Positions 54,339 to 62,948 of a stretch of 64,000 nt of DNA are shown piece by piece. Below the pieces are notes generated by a model. The model did not search any database and was not told where the DNA came from. It worked only from the letters and a program-made list of their open reading frames with translations. A program made the position numbers and the translations under genes. Origin of the DNA: Bradyrhizobium elkanii USDA 76 (GTDB lineage: Bacteria > Pseudomonadota > Alphaproteobacteria > Rhizobiales > Xanthobacteraceae); the NCBI RefSeq assembly GCF_023278185.1, contig NZ_CP066356.1, positions 6,068,001 through 6,132,000 of the forward strand, read 5' to 3'. Each line of letters begins with the position of its first letter. Within the stretch, counting starts at the first letter, position 1.

Positions 54339-55903
54339 CGTTGCGAATCTTCATCGCCCGCGATGCCGGCGCGGTCGCCGTCGGGGCCGACGATGTCGCC
54401 CTCGCCTTCGAGCAGGCCGCGGCAGCGCGCGGCACGCCGCTCGAGATCGTCAGGACCGGCTCGCGCGGCCTCTATTGGCTGGAGCCGATGGTCGAGCTGG
54501 CGACCGCACAAGGCCGCGTCGCGTTCGGCCCGGTCAGCCCGGCGGACGTCCCGTCCCTGCTCGATGCAATGGTCGGCAGCGGCCAGCACGCGTTGCGGCT
54601 TGGTGTCACGGACGAGATTCCCTGGCTGAAGCGCCAGACCCGGCTGACTTTCGCCCGCTGCGGCGTGATCGATCCGCGCTCGGTCGACGACTACCGCGCC
54701 CATGGCGGCTACAAGGGCCTGGAGCGGGCGCTGACGCTGACCTCTGACCAGATCCTTGCCGACGTCACGACCTCAGGCCTGCGCGGCCGTGGCGGCGCCG
54801 GCTTCCCCACCGGCATCAAGTGGAAGACCGTGGCGCAGGCCAGCGCCGACCGCAAATACATCGTCTGCAACGCCGACGAAGGCGACAGCGGCACCTTCGC
54901 CGACCGCATGATCATGGAAGGCGACCCCTTCGTCGTGATCGAAGGCATGACGATCGCAGGTATCACGGTAGGCGCCACCAAGGGCTACATCTACATCCGC
55001 TCGGAATATCCGCACGCGGTCGAAGCGATGAACGCGGCGATCGTGGCGGCCCGCCGCGCCGGCGTGCTCGGCAAGCGCATCGGCGGCTCCGCCCATGAGT
55101 TCGATCTCGAGGTGCGGGTCGGCGCCGGCGCCTATGTCTGCGGCGAAGAGACCTCGCTGCTGGAAAGCCTTGAGGGCCGCCGCGGCATCGTGCGGGCCAA
55201 GCCGCCGCTGCCGGCGCACAAGGGCCTGTTCGGCCGCCCGAGCGTGATCAACAACGTGCTGTCGTTCGCGGCGATCCCCTTCATCCTCGACAACGGCGCC
55301 AAGGCCTATGCCGATTTCGGCATGGGCCGCTCGCGCGGCACCATGCCGATCCAGCTCGCCGGCAACATCAAATATGGCGGGCTGTTCGAGACCGCGTTCG
55401 GCGTCACCCTCGGCGAGCTCGTCGACGAGATCGGCGGCGGCACCTTCACCGGACGCGAGGTGCGCGCGGTTCAGGTCGGCGGCCCGCTCGGGGCCTACTT
55501 CCCCCGCGCGCTGTTCGACACGCCGTTCGACTACGAGGCGTTCGCCGCGCGCGACGGCCTGATCGGCCATGGCGGGATCGTGGTGTTCGACGACAGCGTC
55601 GACATGGCGAAGCAGGCCCGCTTTGCGATGGAATTCTGCGCGGTCGAATCCTGCGGCAAGTGCACGCCGTGCCGGATCGGCTCGACCCGCGGCGTCGAGA
55701 CCATCAACAAGATCATCAATGGCGAGCGCGTGGCGGAAAACCTCGCGGTTGTCGAAGACCTCTGCAACACCATGAAATTCGGCTCGCTGTGCGCACTCGG
55801 CGGCTTCACGCCCTACCCCGTGATGAGTGCATTGAAACACTTCCGGGAAGATTTCGGCGGAGATCTAGGTCCCGCACCGGCCCACCTGCAGGCCGCGGAA
55901 TAG
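54335..55903 (+). CDS. fdsB: NAD-dependent formate dehydrogenase beta subunit
   Basis: A 522-residue flavoprotein homologous to NuoF with an N-terminal thioredoxin-like extension (~1-120). The FMN/NADH region includes GLRGRGGAGFPTGIKWK, CNADEGDSGTFADR and GAGAYVCGEETSLLESLEG. An SLBB domain follows, then the [4Fe-4S] site ESCGKCTPCRIGS (Cys 440, 443, 446) with the fourth Cys in GSLCALGG. It reduces NAD with electrons from formate. Translation is coupled to fdsG by ATGA. Confidence 0.95.
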   Translation: MTLRIFIARDAGAVAVGADDVALAFEQAAAARGTPLEIVRTGSRGLYWLEPMVELATAQGRVAFGPVSPADVPSLLDAMVGSGQHALRLGVTDEIPWLKRQTRLTFARCGVIDPRSVDDYRAHGGYKGLERALTLTSDQILADVTTSGLRGRGGAGFPTGIKWKTVAQASADRKYIVCNADEGDSGTFADRMIMEGDPFVVIEGMTIAGITVGATKGYIYIRSEYPHAVEAMNAAIVAARRAGVLGKRIGGSAHEFDLEVRVGAGAYVCGEETSLLESLEGRRGIVRAKPPLPAHKGLFGRPSVINNVLSFAAIPFILDNGAKAYADFGMGRSRGTMPIQLAGNIKYGGLFETAFGVTLGELVDEIGGGTFTGREVRAVQVGGPLGAYFPRALFDTPFDYEAFAARDGLIGHGGIVVFDDSVDMAKQARFAMEFCAVESCGKCTPCRIGSTRGVETINKIINGERVAENLAVVEDLCNTMKFGSLCALGGFTPYPVMSALKHFREDFGGDLGPAPAHLQAAE

Positions 55904-55916
55904 CAAGGAAATCACG

Positions 55917-58796
55917 ATGTCGCTGATCCAGGAAACCGATTTCGGCACGCCCAAATCCAAATCCGAAACGATGGTCACGCTGACCATCGACGGCAATCAG
56001 ATCACGGTGCCCGAGGGCACTTCGATCATGCGCGCGGCGATGGAAGCCGGCACCCAGATTCCAAAACTCTGCGCGACCGACATGGTCGACGCCTTCGGCT
56101 CCTGCCGGCTCTGCCTCGTCGAGATCGAGGGCCGCGTCGGCACGCCCGCCTCCTGCACGACGCCGGTCATGCCCGGCCTCGTCGTGCACACCCAGAGCGA
56201 GCGGCTGAAAAAGCTGCGCAAGGGCGTGATGGAGCTCTACATCTCCGACCACCCGCTGGACTGCCTAACCTGCGCCGCGAACGGCGACTGCGAATTGCAG
56301 GACATGGCGGGCGCCGTCGGTCTGCGCGACGTGCGCTACGGCTATGAGGGTGAGAACCACGTCTTCGCCAAATCGTACGGCTGCGAAAACGACAACTGGA
56401 TGCCGAAGGACGAGTCGAATCCGTACTTCACCTACGACCCCTCGAAGTGCATCGTCTGCTCGCGCTGCGTCCGGGCCTGCGAGGAGGTGCAAGGCACCTT
56501 CGCGCTGACGATCTCCGGCCGCGGCTTCGACAGCCGCGTCTCGCCCGGCATGAACGAAAGCTTCCTCGGCTCCGAATGCGTGTCCTGCGGCGCCTGCGTG
56601 CAGGCCTGCCCGACCGCGACGCTGACCGAGAAATCCGTGATCGAGATCGGCCAGCCCGAGCATTCGGTCGTCACCACCTGCGCCTATTGCGGCGTCGGCT
56701 GCTCCTTCAAGGCGGAGATGCGCGGCGAGGAAGTGGTGCGCATGGTGCCGTGGAAGGACGGCAAGGCCAACCGCGGCCATTCCTGCGTCAAGGGCCGCTT
56801 CGCCTGGGGCTACACCACCCACAAGGAGCGCATCCTGAAGCCGATGATCCGCGAGCGGATCGAGGATCCCTGGCAGGAAGTGTCGTGGGACGAGGCGCTG
56901 AACTTCGCCGCGGCGAAGTTCAAGGGCATCCAGCAGAAATACGGCCGCGACGCGGTCGGCGGCATCACCTCGTCACGCTGCACCAATGAAGAGACCTATC
57001 TGGTGCAGAAGCTGATCCGCGCCGGCTTCGGCAACAACAATGTCGACACCTGCGCCCGCGTCTGCCATTCGCCGACCGGCTACGGCCTGTCGCAAACCTT
57101 CGGGACTTCGGCCGGCACGCAGGATTTCGATTCGGTGGAGGACACCGACGTCGTGCTGATCATCGGCGCCAACCCGGCTTCCGCCCATCCGGTGTTCGCC
57201 TCACGGCTGAAGAAGCGGCTGCGTCAGGGCGCCAGGCTGATCGTGATCGATCCGCGTCGCACCGAGATGGTGGAATCGCCGCACGTGAAGGCGCTGCATC
57301 TGCCGCTGATGCCCGGCACCAACGTCGCCGTGCTGACCGCGCTCGCCCATGTCATCGTCACCGAAGGGCTCGTCGACGAGGCTTTCGTGCGCGAGCGCTG
57401 CGACTGGAGCGAGTTTCAGGACTGGGCGGCTTTCGTCGCCGATCCCAAGCACAGCCCGGAAGCCACCGCGATCATGACCGGCGTCGATCCGAAGGCGCTG
57501 CGCGAGGCGGCGCGGCTCTATGCCACCGGCGGCAACGGCGCGATCTATTACGGGCTCGGCGTCACCGAGCACAGCCAGGGCTCGACCACGGTGATCGCGA
57601 TCGCCAACCTTGCGATGGCGACCGGCAATATCGGCCGGCCCGGCGTCGGCGTGAACCCGCTGCGCGGCCAGAACAACGTGCAGGGCTCCTGCGACATGGG
57701 CTCGTTCCCGCACGAGCTGCCGGGCTACCGCCACATCGCCGGCGATGCGGTGCGCGAGCAATTCGAGGCGATGTGGAACGTCAAGCTCAACAACGAGCCG
57801 GGTCTGCGCATCCCGAACATGTTCGACGCCGCCATCGAAGGCAGCTTCATGGGGCTTTACGTGCAGGGCGAGGACATCCTGCAGTCCGATCCGAACACCA
57901 AGCACGTGGTGGCGGCGCTGTCGGCGATGGAATGCGTGATCGTCCACGATCTCTTCCTGAACGAGACCGCCAACTACGCCCACGTCTTCCTGCCCGGCTC
58001 GACCTTCCTCGAGAAGGACGGCACCTTCACCAATGCCGAACGCCGCATCCAGCGCGTCCGCAAGGTGATGACGCCGCTCAACGGCTATGCCGACTGGGAA
58101 GTGACGATCATGCTCGGCAAGGCGATGGGCTTTGAGATGAACTACGCCCATCCATCCGAGATCATGGACGAGATCGCGGCGCTGACGCCGACCTTCGCGG
58201 GCGTCTCCTATGCCAGGCTCGACGAGCTCGGCTCGGTGCAGTGGCCCTGCAACGAAAAGGCGCCGGAAGGCACCCCGGTGATGCATATCGGCGGCTTCGT
58301 GCGCGGCAAGGGCAAGTTCATCCTCACCGAATATATCGCGACCGACGAACGCACCGGCCCGCGCTATCCGCTGCTGCTCACCACCGGCCGCATCCTCAGC
58401 CAGTACAATGTCGGCGCGCAGACCCGCCGCACCGAGAACGTGGTGTGGCACGCCGAGGACCGGCTGGAGATCCATCCGCATGACGCCGAACAGCGCGGCG
58501 TGCGCGACGGCGACTGGGTGCGGCTGGCGAGCCGTGCCGGCGAGACCACGCTGCGCGCCGAGATCACCGACCGCGTGGCGCCGGGCGTGGTCTACACCAC
58601 GTTCCACCACCCTGACACCCAGGCCAACGTCATCACGACCGACTTCTCGGACTGGGCCACCAACTGTCCCGAGTACAAGGTCACCGCGGTGCAGATCTCG
58701 CCGTCGAACGGCCCGTCCGACTGGCAGAAGGCCTATGACGAGCAGGCACGCCACTCCCGCCGCATCGCCGCGCCGGTGGTGGAAGCCGCGGAGTAG
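55917..58796 (+). CDS. fdsA: NAD-dependent formate dehydrogenase alpha (catalytic) subunit
   Basis: A 959-residue molybdenum enzyme, the typical FdsA length. In order: a [2Fe-2S] ferredoxin domain (FGSCRLCLVEIEGR), a NuoG-type site (HPLDCLTCAANGDC), two [4Fe-4S] clusters (CIVCSRC from 178, CVSCGAC from 221), the molybdopterin-domain cluster (TCAYCGVGC from 255), and the bis-MGD domain with the Mo-ligand Cys383 in RVCHSPTGYG; this is cysteine, not selenocysteine. It oxidises formate to CO2 in the cytoplasm. In this window it would consume the formate made by frc. Confidence 0.96.
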   Translation: MSLIQETDFGTPKSKSETMVTLTIDGNQITVPEGTSIMRAAMEAGTQIPKLCATDMVDAFGSCRLCLVEIEGRVGTPASCTTPVMPGLVVHTQSERLKKLRKGVMELYISDHPLDCLTCAANGDCELQDMAGAVGLRDVRYGYEGENHVFAKSYGCENDNWMPKDESNPYFTYDPSKCIVCSRCVRACEEVQGTFALTISGRGFDSRVSPGMNESFLGSECVSCGACVQACPTATLTEKSVIEIGQPEHSVVTTCAYCGVGCSFKAEMRGEEVVRMVPWKDGKANRGHSCVKGRFAWGYTTHKERILKPMIRERIEDPWQEVSWDEALNFAAAKFKGIQQKYGRDAVGGITSSRCTNEETYLVQKLIRAGFGNNNVDTCARVCHSPTGYGLSQTFGTSAGTQDFDSVEDTDVVLIIGANPASAHPVFASRLKKRLRQGARLIVIDPRRTEMVESPHVKALHLPLMPGTNVAVLTALAHVIVTEGLVDEAFVRERCDWSEFQDWAAFVADPKHSPEATAIMTGVDPKALREAARLYATGGNGAIYYGLGVTEHSQGSTTVIAIANLAMATGNIGRPGVGVNPLRGQNNVQGSCDMGSFPHELPGYRHIAGDAVREQFEAMWNVKLNNEPGLRIPNMFDAAIEGSFMGLYVQGEDILQSDPNTKHVVAALSAMECVIVHDLFLNETANYAHVFLPGSTFLEKDGTFTNAERRIQRVRKVMTPLNGYADWEVTIMLGKAMGFEMNYAHPSEIMDEIAALTPTFAGVSYARLDELGSVQWPCNEKAPEGTPVMHIGGFVRGKGKFILTEYIATDERTGPRYPLLLTTGRILSQYNVGAQTRRTENVVWHAEDRLEIHPHDAEQRGVRDGDWVRLASRAGETTLRAEITDRVAPGVVYTTFHHPDTQANVITTDFSDWATNCPEYKVTAVQISPSNGPSDWQKAYDEQARHSRRIAAPVVEAAE

Positions 58797-58798
58797 CG

Positions 58799-59635
58799 AT
58801 GCGCGAGCCCGTCTATCAGGCGAACCGGAAGGTCTGGCGCAACGGCGCCTTCAGCGACGGCGCGCGCCTGATCCCGGAGGAGACGCCGCTCGCGCTGACC
58901 TATAATGGCGGCACCTACGCCGTGATGATGGGCTCGCCCGAGGACCTCGGCGACTTCGCCGTGGGATTCAGCCTGAGCGAAGGCATCGTGCAAGCGGCCG
59001 ACGAGATCGAGACCCTCGACATCGTCGAGCTCGATGACGGCATCGAGCTTCGGATGTGGCTCAGGCCTGACAGGGCCGAGCGGATCGCCGAGCGGCGGCG
59101 CAACATCGCCGGACCAACCGGCTGCGGCCTGTGCGGGCTCGATTCCATCAGCGAGGCGGTTCGGCCGGCCGCGGTGGTGCGCAGGGGCCGCGCCTTCTCG
59201 CCGCGCGAGATCATGGCGGCCGTGGCGGCGGTCGCGCCGCTGCAGGAGATCAACCACCAGACCCGCGCCGTGCACGCCGCGGCGTTCTGGACGGGCGCGC
59301 GCGGCATCGTGGCGCTGCGCGAGGATGTCGGCCGCCACAATGCACTCGACAAGCTCGCCGGCGCGCTGGCCCGCGACAAGGTGATAGCCGGCGAAGGCAT
59401 GGTACTGCTGACCAGCCGAGTCTCGGTCGAAATGGTGCAGAAGACCGCCGCGATCGGCGCGCCGCTGATTGCGGCGGTGTCGGCGCCGACCGCGCTTGCG
59501 GTGCGGATGGCTGATGCCGCCGGCATCACGCTCGCCGCGATCGCTCGCGCCGATGGATTTGAAATCTTTACGCATCCGGAACGCGTCACAGGCGCGGTGG
59601 CCGGCAAGGAGTCCGCTTATGTCGTCGTCGCCTGA
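58799..59635 (+). CDS. fdhD: Formate dehydrogenase sulfurtransferase
   Basis: A 278-residue FdhD/FdsC protein that transfers sulfur to the molybdenum cofactor before insertion into FdsA. The conserved GPTGCGLCGLDS holds the two redox cysteines. NHQTRAVHAAAF, EDVGRHNALDKL and LTSRVSVEMVQK are the other family motifs. It begins 2 bases after the fdsA stop, and its end overlaps fdsD by 17 bases, so it is part of the operon. Confidence 0.95.
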   Translation: MREPVYQANRKVWRNGAFSDGARLIPEETPLALTYNGGTYAVMMGSPEDLGDFAVGFSLSEGIVQAADEIETLDIVELDDGIELRMWLRPDRAERIAERRRNIAGPTGCGLCGLDSISEAVRPAAVVRRGRAFSPREIMAAVAAVAPLQEINHQTRAVHAAAFWTGARGIVALREDVGRHNALDKLAGALARDKVIAGEGMVLLTSRVSVEMVQKTAAIGAPLIAAVSAPTALAVRMADAAGITLAAIARADGFEIFTHPERVTGAVAGKESAYVVVA

Positions 59636-59840
59636 CAAACTGGTCTATATGGCGAACCAGATCGGAAAGTTCTTCCACAGCCAGGGCCACGACCGCGCCG
59701 TGCAGGGCATTTCCGAGCACATCTGGAAGTTCTGGGACCCGCGGATGCGCAAGCAGATCTTCGCCCATCTCGACGCCGGCGGCACCGGCCTCGATCCCGA
59801 CGTCCGCGATGCCTTGCAGAAGCTGAAGCAGCAGGCGTAG
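59619..59840 (+). CDS. fdsD: Formate dehydrogenase delta subunit
   Basis: A 73-residue helical protein starting at ATG 59619 inside the end of fdhD. The segment LVYMANQIGKFFHSQ, the HIWKFWDPRMRKQIFAHL core and the DALQKLKQQ end are the FdsD signature. It is the small, cofactor-free subunit required for complex assembly in relatives. It is the last gene of the operon, followed by the dispersed palindromic repeat. Confidence 0.93.
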   Translation: MSSSPDKLVYMANQIGKFFHSQGHDRAVQGISEHIWKFWDPRMRKQIFAHLDAGGTGLDPDVRDALQKLKQQA

Positions 59841-59868
59841 CGAACTGCAAACCCCACACTGTTTCTCA

Positions 59869-59970
59869 CCGTCACCCTGAGGTGCGAGCGGAGCGAGCCT
59901 CGAAGGGTCGACGGCCCGGCTGGTGGCCGTGCATCCTTCGAGACGCGCTACGCGCTCCTCAGGATGACGG
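59869..59970. repeat. Dispersed palindromic repeat, copy 2
   Basis: A 102-bp imperfect palindrome, the inverted counterpart of 37356-37456. It stands between the convergent fdsD and glnE genes, where its hairpin could end both transcripts. Confidence 0.85.
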
Positions 59971-59984
59971 GTCCAACATTCTTC

Positions 59985-62948
59985 TCAGCCCCCGCCCACG
60001 ATCGTGTTGAAGACGCGGCGCACCTCGCTCTGGGTCTCGCGCAGGCGGGCTTCCAGTGCGGAGAAATCCGGCGTGTCCCCGGCCCGCGCCATTACGCGCA
60101 GCAGGTCTTCGCCCGCCGTCTCCGGATTGAACTTGCCGGTGACGCACAGCCGCAGGATCTGCGTCAGGTCATGGTAGAGCCGCGCCGCCGAGCGCAGGAT
60201 CTCGGCCTCGGACTGGCCGAGCAGGCCGAGCTTGGCGGCATTGTCGAGCACCTGCAGCGTGGAGACGCTGAGGATTTCCGGCTTCACCGCGGCATGCGCG
60301 AGCTGGAGATATTGCGCGATGAAATCGATGTCGACGAGCCCGCCGGCGGCGAGCTTGATATCCCAGACATCGTCCTCGCCCTTCTCCAGCGCGATCGCGC
60401 GCCGCATGTCGGCGACGTCGGCCGCGGTCGACGCCGCATCGCGCGGCCGGGTCAGCACGCTGCGGATGATCGCCTCGATCTTCTCGCGGAACTCAGGCGA
60501 CGACGAGATCACGCGGGCGCGCGTCAGCGCCATGTGCTCCCAGGTCCAGGCCTCGCGCTCCTGGTAGTCGGAGAATGAATCGATCCGCGAGGCGACCGGG
60601 CCGGCGCGCCCCGACGGGCGCAGCCGCATGTCGACCTCATAGAGCACGCCGTAATTGGTCCGGGTCGTGAAGGCGCTGATCAGGCGCTGGGTGAAGCGGG
60701 CAAAATACTGCGCGCCATGCAGCGAGCGCTCGCCGTCGGAGTCCGGCGCCTCGCTGTCGAAATCGTACAGCAGGATCAAATCGAGGTCGGAGGACGCCGT
60801 CATCTCGCGGCTGCCGAGCCGGCCCATCGCGACGATCGCGGTCTCCTGCCCCTTGATCCGGCCATATTGCGCGGCGAACTGGTCGGTGACGAGGCCATGC
60901 ACGGTGTGCACGATGCCCTCGGCCACATCGGCAAAGGCGGTGCTGGCGTGCTGCGCCGACACCGTGCCGGACAGGATCCGCGTGCCGATCAGGAACAGGC
61001 TCTCCTGGCCGAACAGCCTCAGCCGATCGAGGAAATCCTCGTAGGACGACGCATCCTGCAGCGTGGCGGCGAGCCGCGCCGACAGTTCCTTCTTGTCCGG
61101 CATCGCGCCGAAGAAGCGCGGGTCGACCAGGCCGTCCATGATCTGCGGCTGCCGCGCCAGCATGTCGCCGAGCCGCGGTGCCGCGCCGAGGATCAGCGCC
61201 ACCAGCGCGACGAAATCACGATTCTGGCTGAGCAGCGAGATCAGCCGCCCGCCCCGCTGCAGCGCGCCGAGGAAACGGTCGAACGCCGCCACCGCATCGT
61301 CCGGCTCCTCGGCATGCGCGAGGCCGTCGATCAGGCCGGGAATGAATTCCAGGAACGCGGCGCGCGTCGCCTCGACGCGCAGCGCGCGATAATCGCCCTC
61401 GATCCATTGCTGCACGGTGCCGGCAACCGCGATCGGCTTCTTGAAGCCGAGATGGGCGAGATGCTCGATCAGGCGGGCATCCTCGGGCCCGGCGCCATAG
61501 TCGATATCCGGCAGCTTTGCGGTGCCGGTCGGATCGTCGCCCTCGAACAGCTTGCCATAGTGGTTCTGCACGATCTTGAGCTGGCCGAGCAGGTCCCTGG
61601 CGAAGGTCTCGCGATTCTCGTAGCCGAAGAAATGCGCAAAGCGCTCGACGTCCTCAGGCGCTTCGGGCAGCGAATGGGTCTGCTCGTCGGCGATCATCTG
61701 CAGCCGGTGCTCGACCCGGCGCAGGAATTCGTAGGCCGTCGTCAGCTCGTCGCGCGCTTCAAAGGTGATCCAGTTGCTGTTGGCGAGCACGTTGAGCGCC
61801 TCCAGCGTCGGCCGCGCCCGCAACTCCGGATGGCGGCCGCCGGCGATCAACTGCTGGGTCTGGGCGAAGAACTCGATCTCGCGGATGCCGCCGCGGCCGA
61901 CCTTGACGTTATGGCCCTCGACCGAGATCTCGCTCTGGCCGCGATAGGTCTGCATCTGCCGCTTCATGTCGTGGACATCGGCAAGCGCGGCAAAATCCAG
62001 ATGCTTGCGCCAGACGAACGGCGCGAGCTCGGCGATCAGCGCCTCGCCGGCCTTCGGATCGCCGGCACAGGGCCGCGCCTTGATCATCGCGGCCCGCTCC
62101 CAGGTGCGCCCCTCGCGCTCGTAATAATGCAAAGCCGCATCGGTCGAGATCGCGACCTGGGTCGAGGCCGGGTCCGGCCGCAGCCTGAGATCGACCCGGA
62201 ACACGTAGCCGTCGCCCGAGCGCTGCTGCAGCATCCGCGCCATCGCCTGGGTGACGCGCACGAAGAACGGCTGCGGCTCGATGTCCTCGGCGAGCGAAGT
62301 GGCCGCGCGATCGAAGAACACGATCAGGTCGACGTCGCTGGAATAGTTCAGCTCGCCGGCCCCCATCTTGCCCATCGCGAGCACGATCAGGCCCGAGCCT
62401 GCCTCGGGGTGATCGGGGTCGGCGGCGGTCATCCGGCCGCGGGCCACTTCCTGCCGGAACAAATATCGCAGCGCCGATTGCACCGAATTCACCGCGATGT
62501 CGGTCAGCGCCGCCGTCACCCGCATCACCGGCCAGACGCCGCCGATGTCGCACAGCGCGATCATCAGCGCGGCCTCCGCCTTCATGCGGCGAAGCAGAAC
62601 CATCACGTCGGCCTCGCTGCCGGCGGCGAGCACCTCGCGCGACGTCGTCTCGATCAAGCCGGCCAGATGCTGTTCCGGGTCGCATGACAGGATCCGGATC
62701 AGCCGCGCGGCGTCGGCGCGCGCGAGCTCGAACAAATAGGGCGAGAACTCGGCGATGCCGCGCAGGATGTCCCGTGCGAACGGATGTTCGAGCAACGCAT
62801 TGAGCGCGGCCGATTGCGCCGGCTCGAGCTCGGCGAACCAGTCGGTCAGGCGCTGATCGGCGGATACGGGCGCGGCGACACGCGGTCCGTCCGCGAACCG
62901 CGCGGCCAGACGATGTCGATCCGCGTTTCCCGGCGCGGCGGCATTCAT
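59985..62948 (-). CDS. glnE: Glutamine synthetase adenylyltransferase/deadenylylase
   Basis: A 987-residue bifunctional enzyme that switches glutamine synthetase by adding or removing AMP in response to PII. Two nucleotidyltransferase domains are visible with their metal-binding motifs: GAGELNYSSDVDLIVFFD (N-terminal, deadenylylation) and GSREMTASSDLDLILLYD (C-terminal, adenylylation), each followed by a helical domain. Length fits the family. Its start codon overlaps the stop of the sensor kinase gene by 4 bases, an unusual partner for glnE that places nitrogen-control expression behind a two-component system. Confidence 0.96.
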   Translation of the reverse strand: MNAAAPGNADRHRLAARFADGPRVAAPVSADQRLTDWFAELEPAQSAALNALLEHPFARDILRGIAEFSPYLFELARADAARLIRILSCDPEQHLAGLIETTSREVLAAGSEADVMVLLRRMKAEAALMIALCDIGGVWPVMRVTAALTDIAVNSVQSALRYLFRQEVARGRMTAADPDHPEAGSGLIVLAMGKMGAGELNYSSDVDLIVFFDRAATSLAEDIEPQPFFVRVTQAMARMLQQRSGDGYVFRVDLRLRPDPASTQVAISTDAALHYYEREGRTWERAAMIKARPCAGDPKAGEALIAELAPFVWRKHLDFAALADVHDMKRQMQTYRGQSEISVEGHNVKVGRGGIREIEFFAQTQQLIAGGRHPELRARPTLEALNVLANSNWITFEARDELTTAYEFLRRVEHRLQMIADEQTHSLPEAPEDVERFAHFFGYENRETFARDLLGQLKIVQNHYGKLFEGDDPTGTAKLPDIDYGAGPEDARLIEHLAHLGFKKPIAVAGTVQQWIEGDYRALRVEATRAAFLEFIPGLIDGLAHAEEPDDAVAAFDRFLGALQRGGRLISLLSQNRDFVALVALILGAAPRLGDMLARQPQIMDGLVDPRFFGAMPDKKELSARLAATLQDASSYEDFLDRLRLFGQESLFLIGTRILSGTVSAQHASTAFADVAEGIVHTVHGLVTDQFAAQYGRIKGQETAIVAMGRLGSREMTASSDLDLILLYDFDSEAPDSDGERSLHGAQYFARFTQRLISAFTTRTNYGVLYEVDMRLRPSGRAGPVASRIDSFSDYQEREAWTWEHMALTRARVISSSPEFREKIEAIIRSVLTRPRDAASTAADVADMRRAIALEKGEDDVWDIKLAAGGLVDIDFIAQYLQLAHAAVKPEILSVSTLQVLDNAAKLGLLGQSEAEILRSAARLYHDLTQILRLCVTGKFNPETAGEDLLRVMARAGDTPDFSALEARLRETQSEVRRVFNTIVGGG

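Noticed and set aside
56400..57100. Selenocysteine in the formate dehydrogenase active site
   Set aside because: The Mo-ligand position is an ordinary TGC codon (Cys383), with no in-frame TGA.
60717..62687. 656-codon frame antisense to glnE
   Set aside because: Compositional shadow; His/Arg/Asp-rich nonsense protein without motifs.
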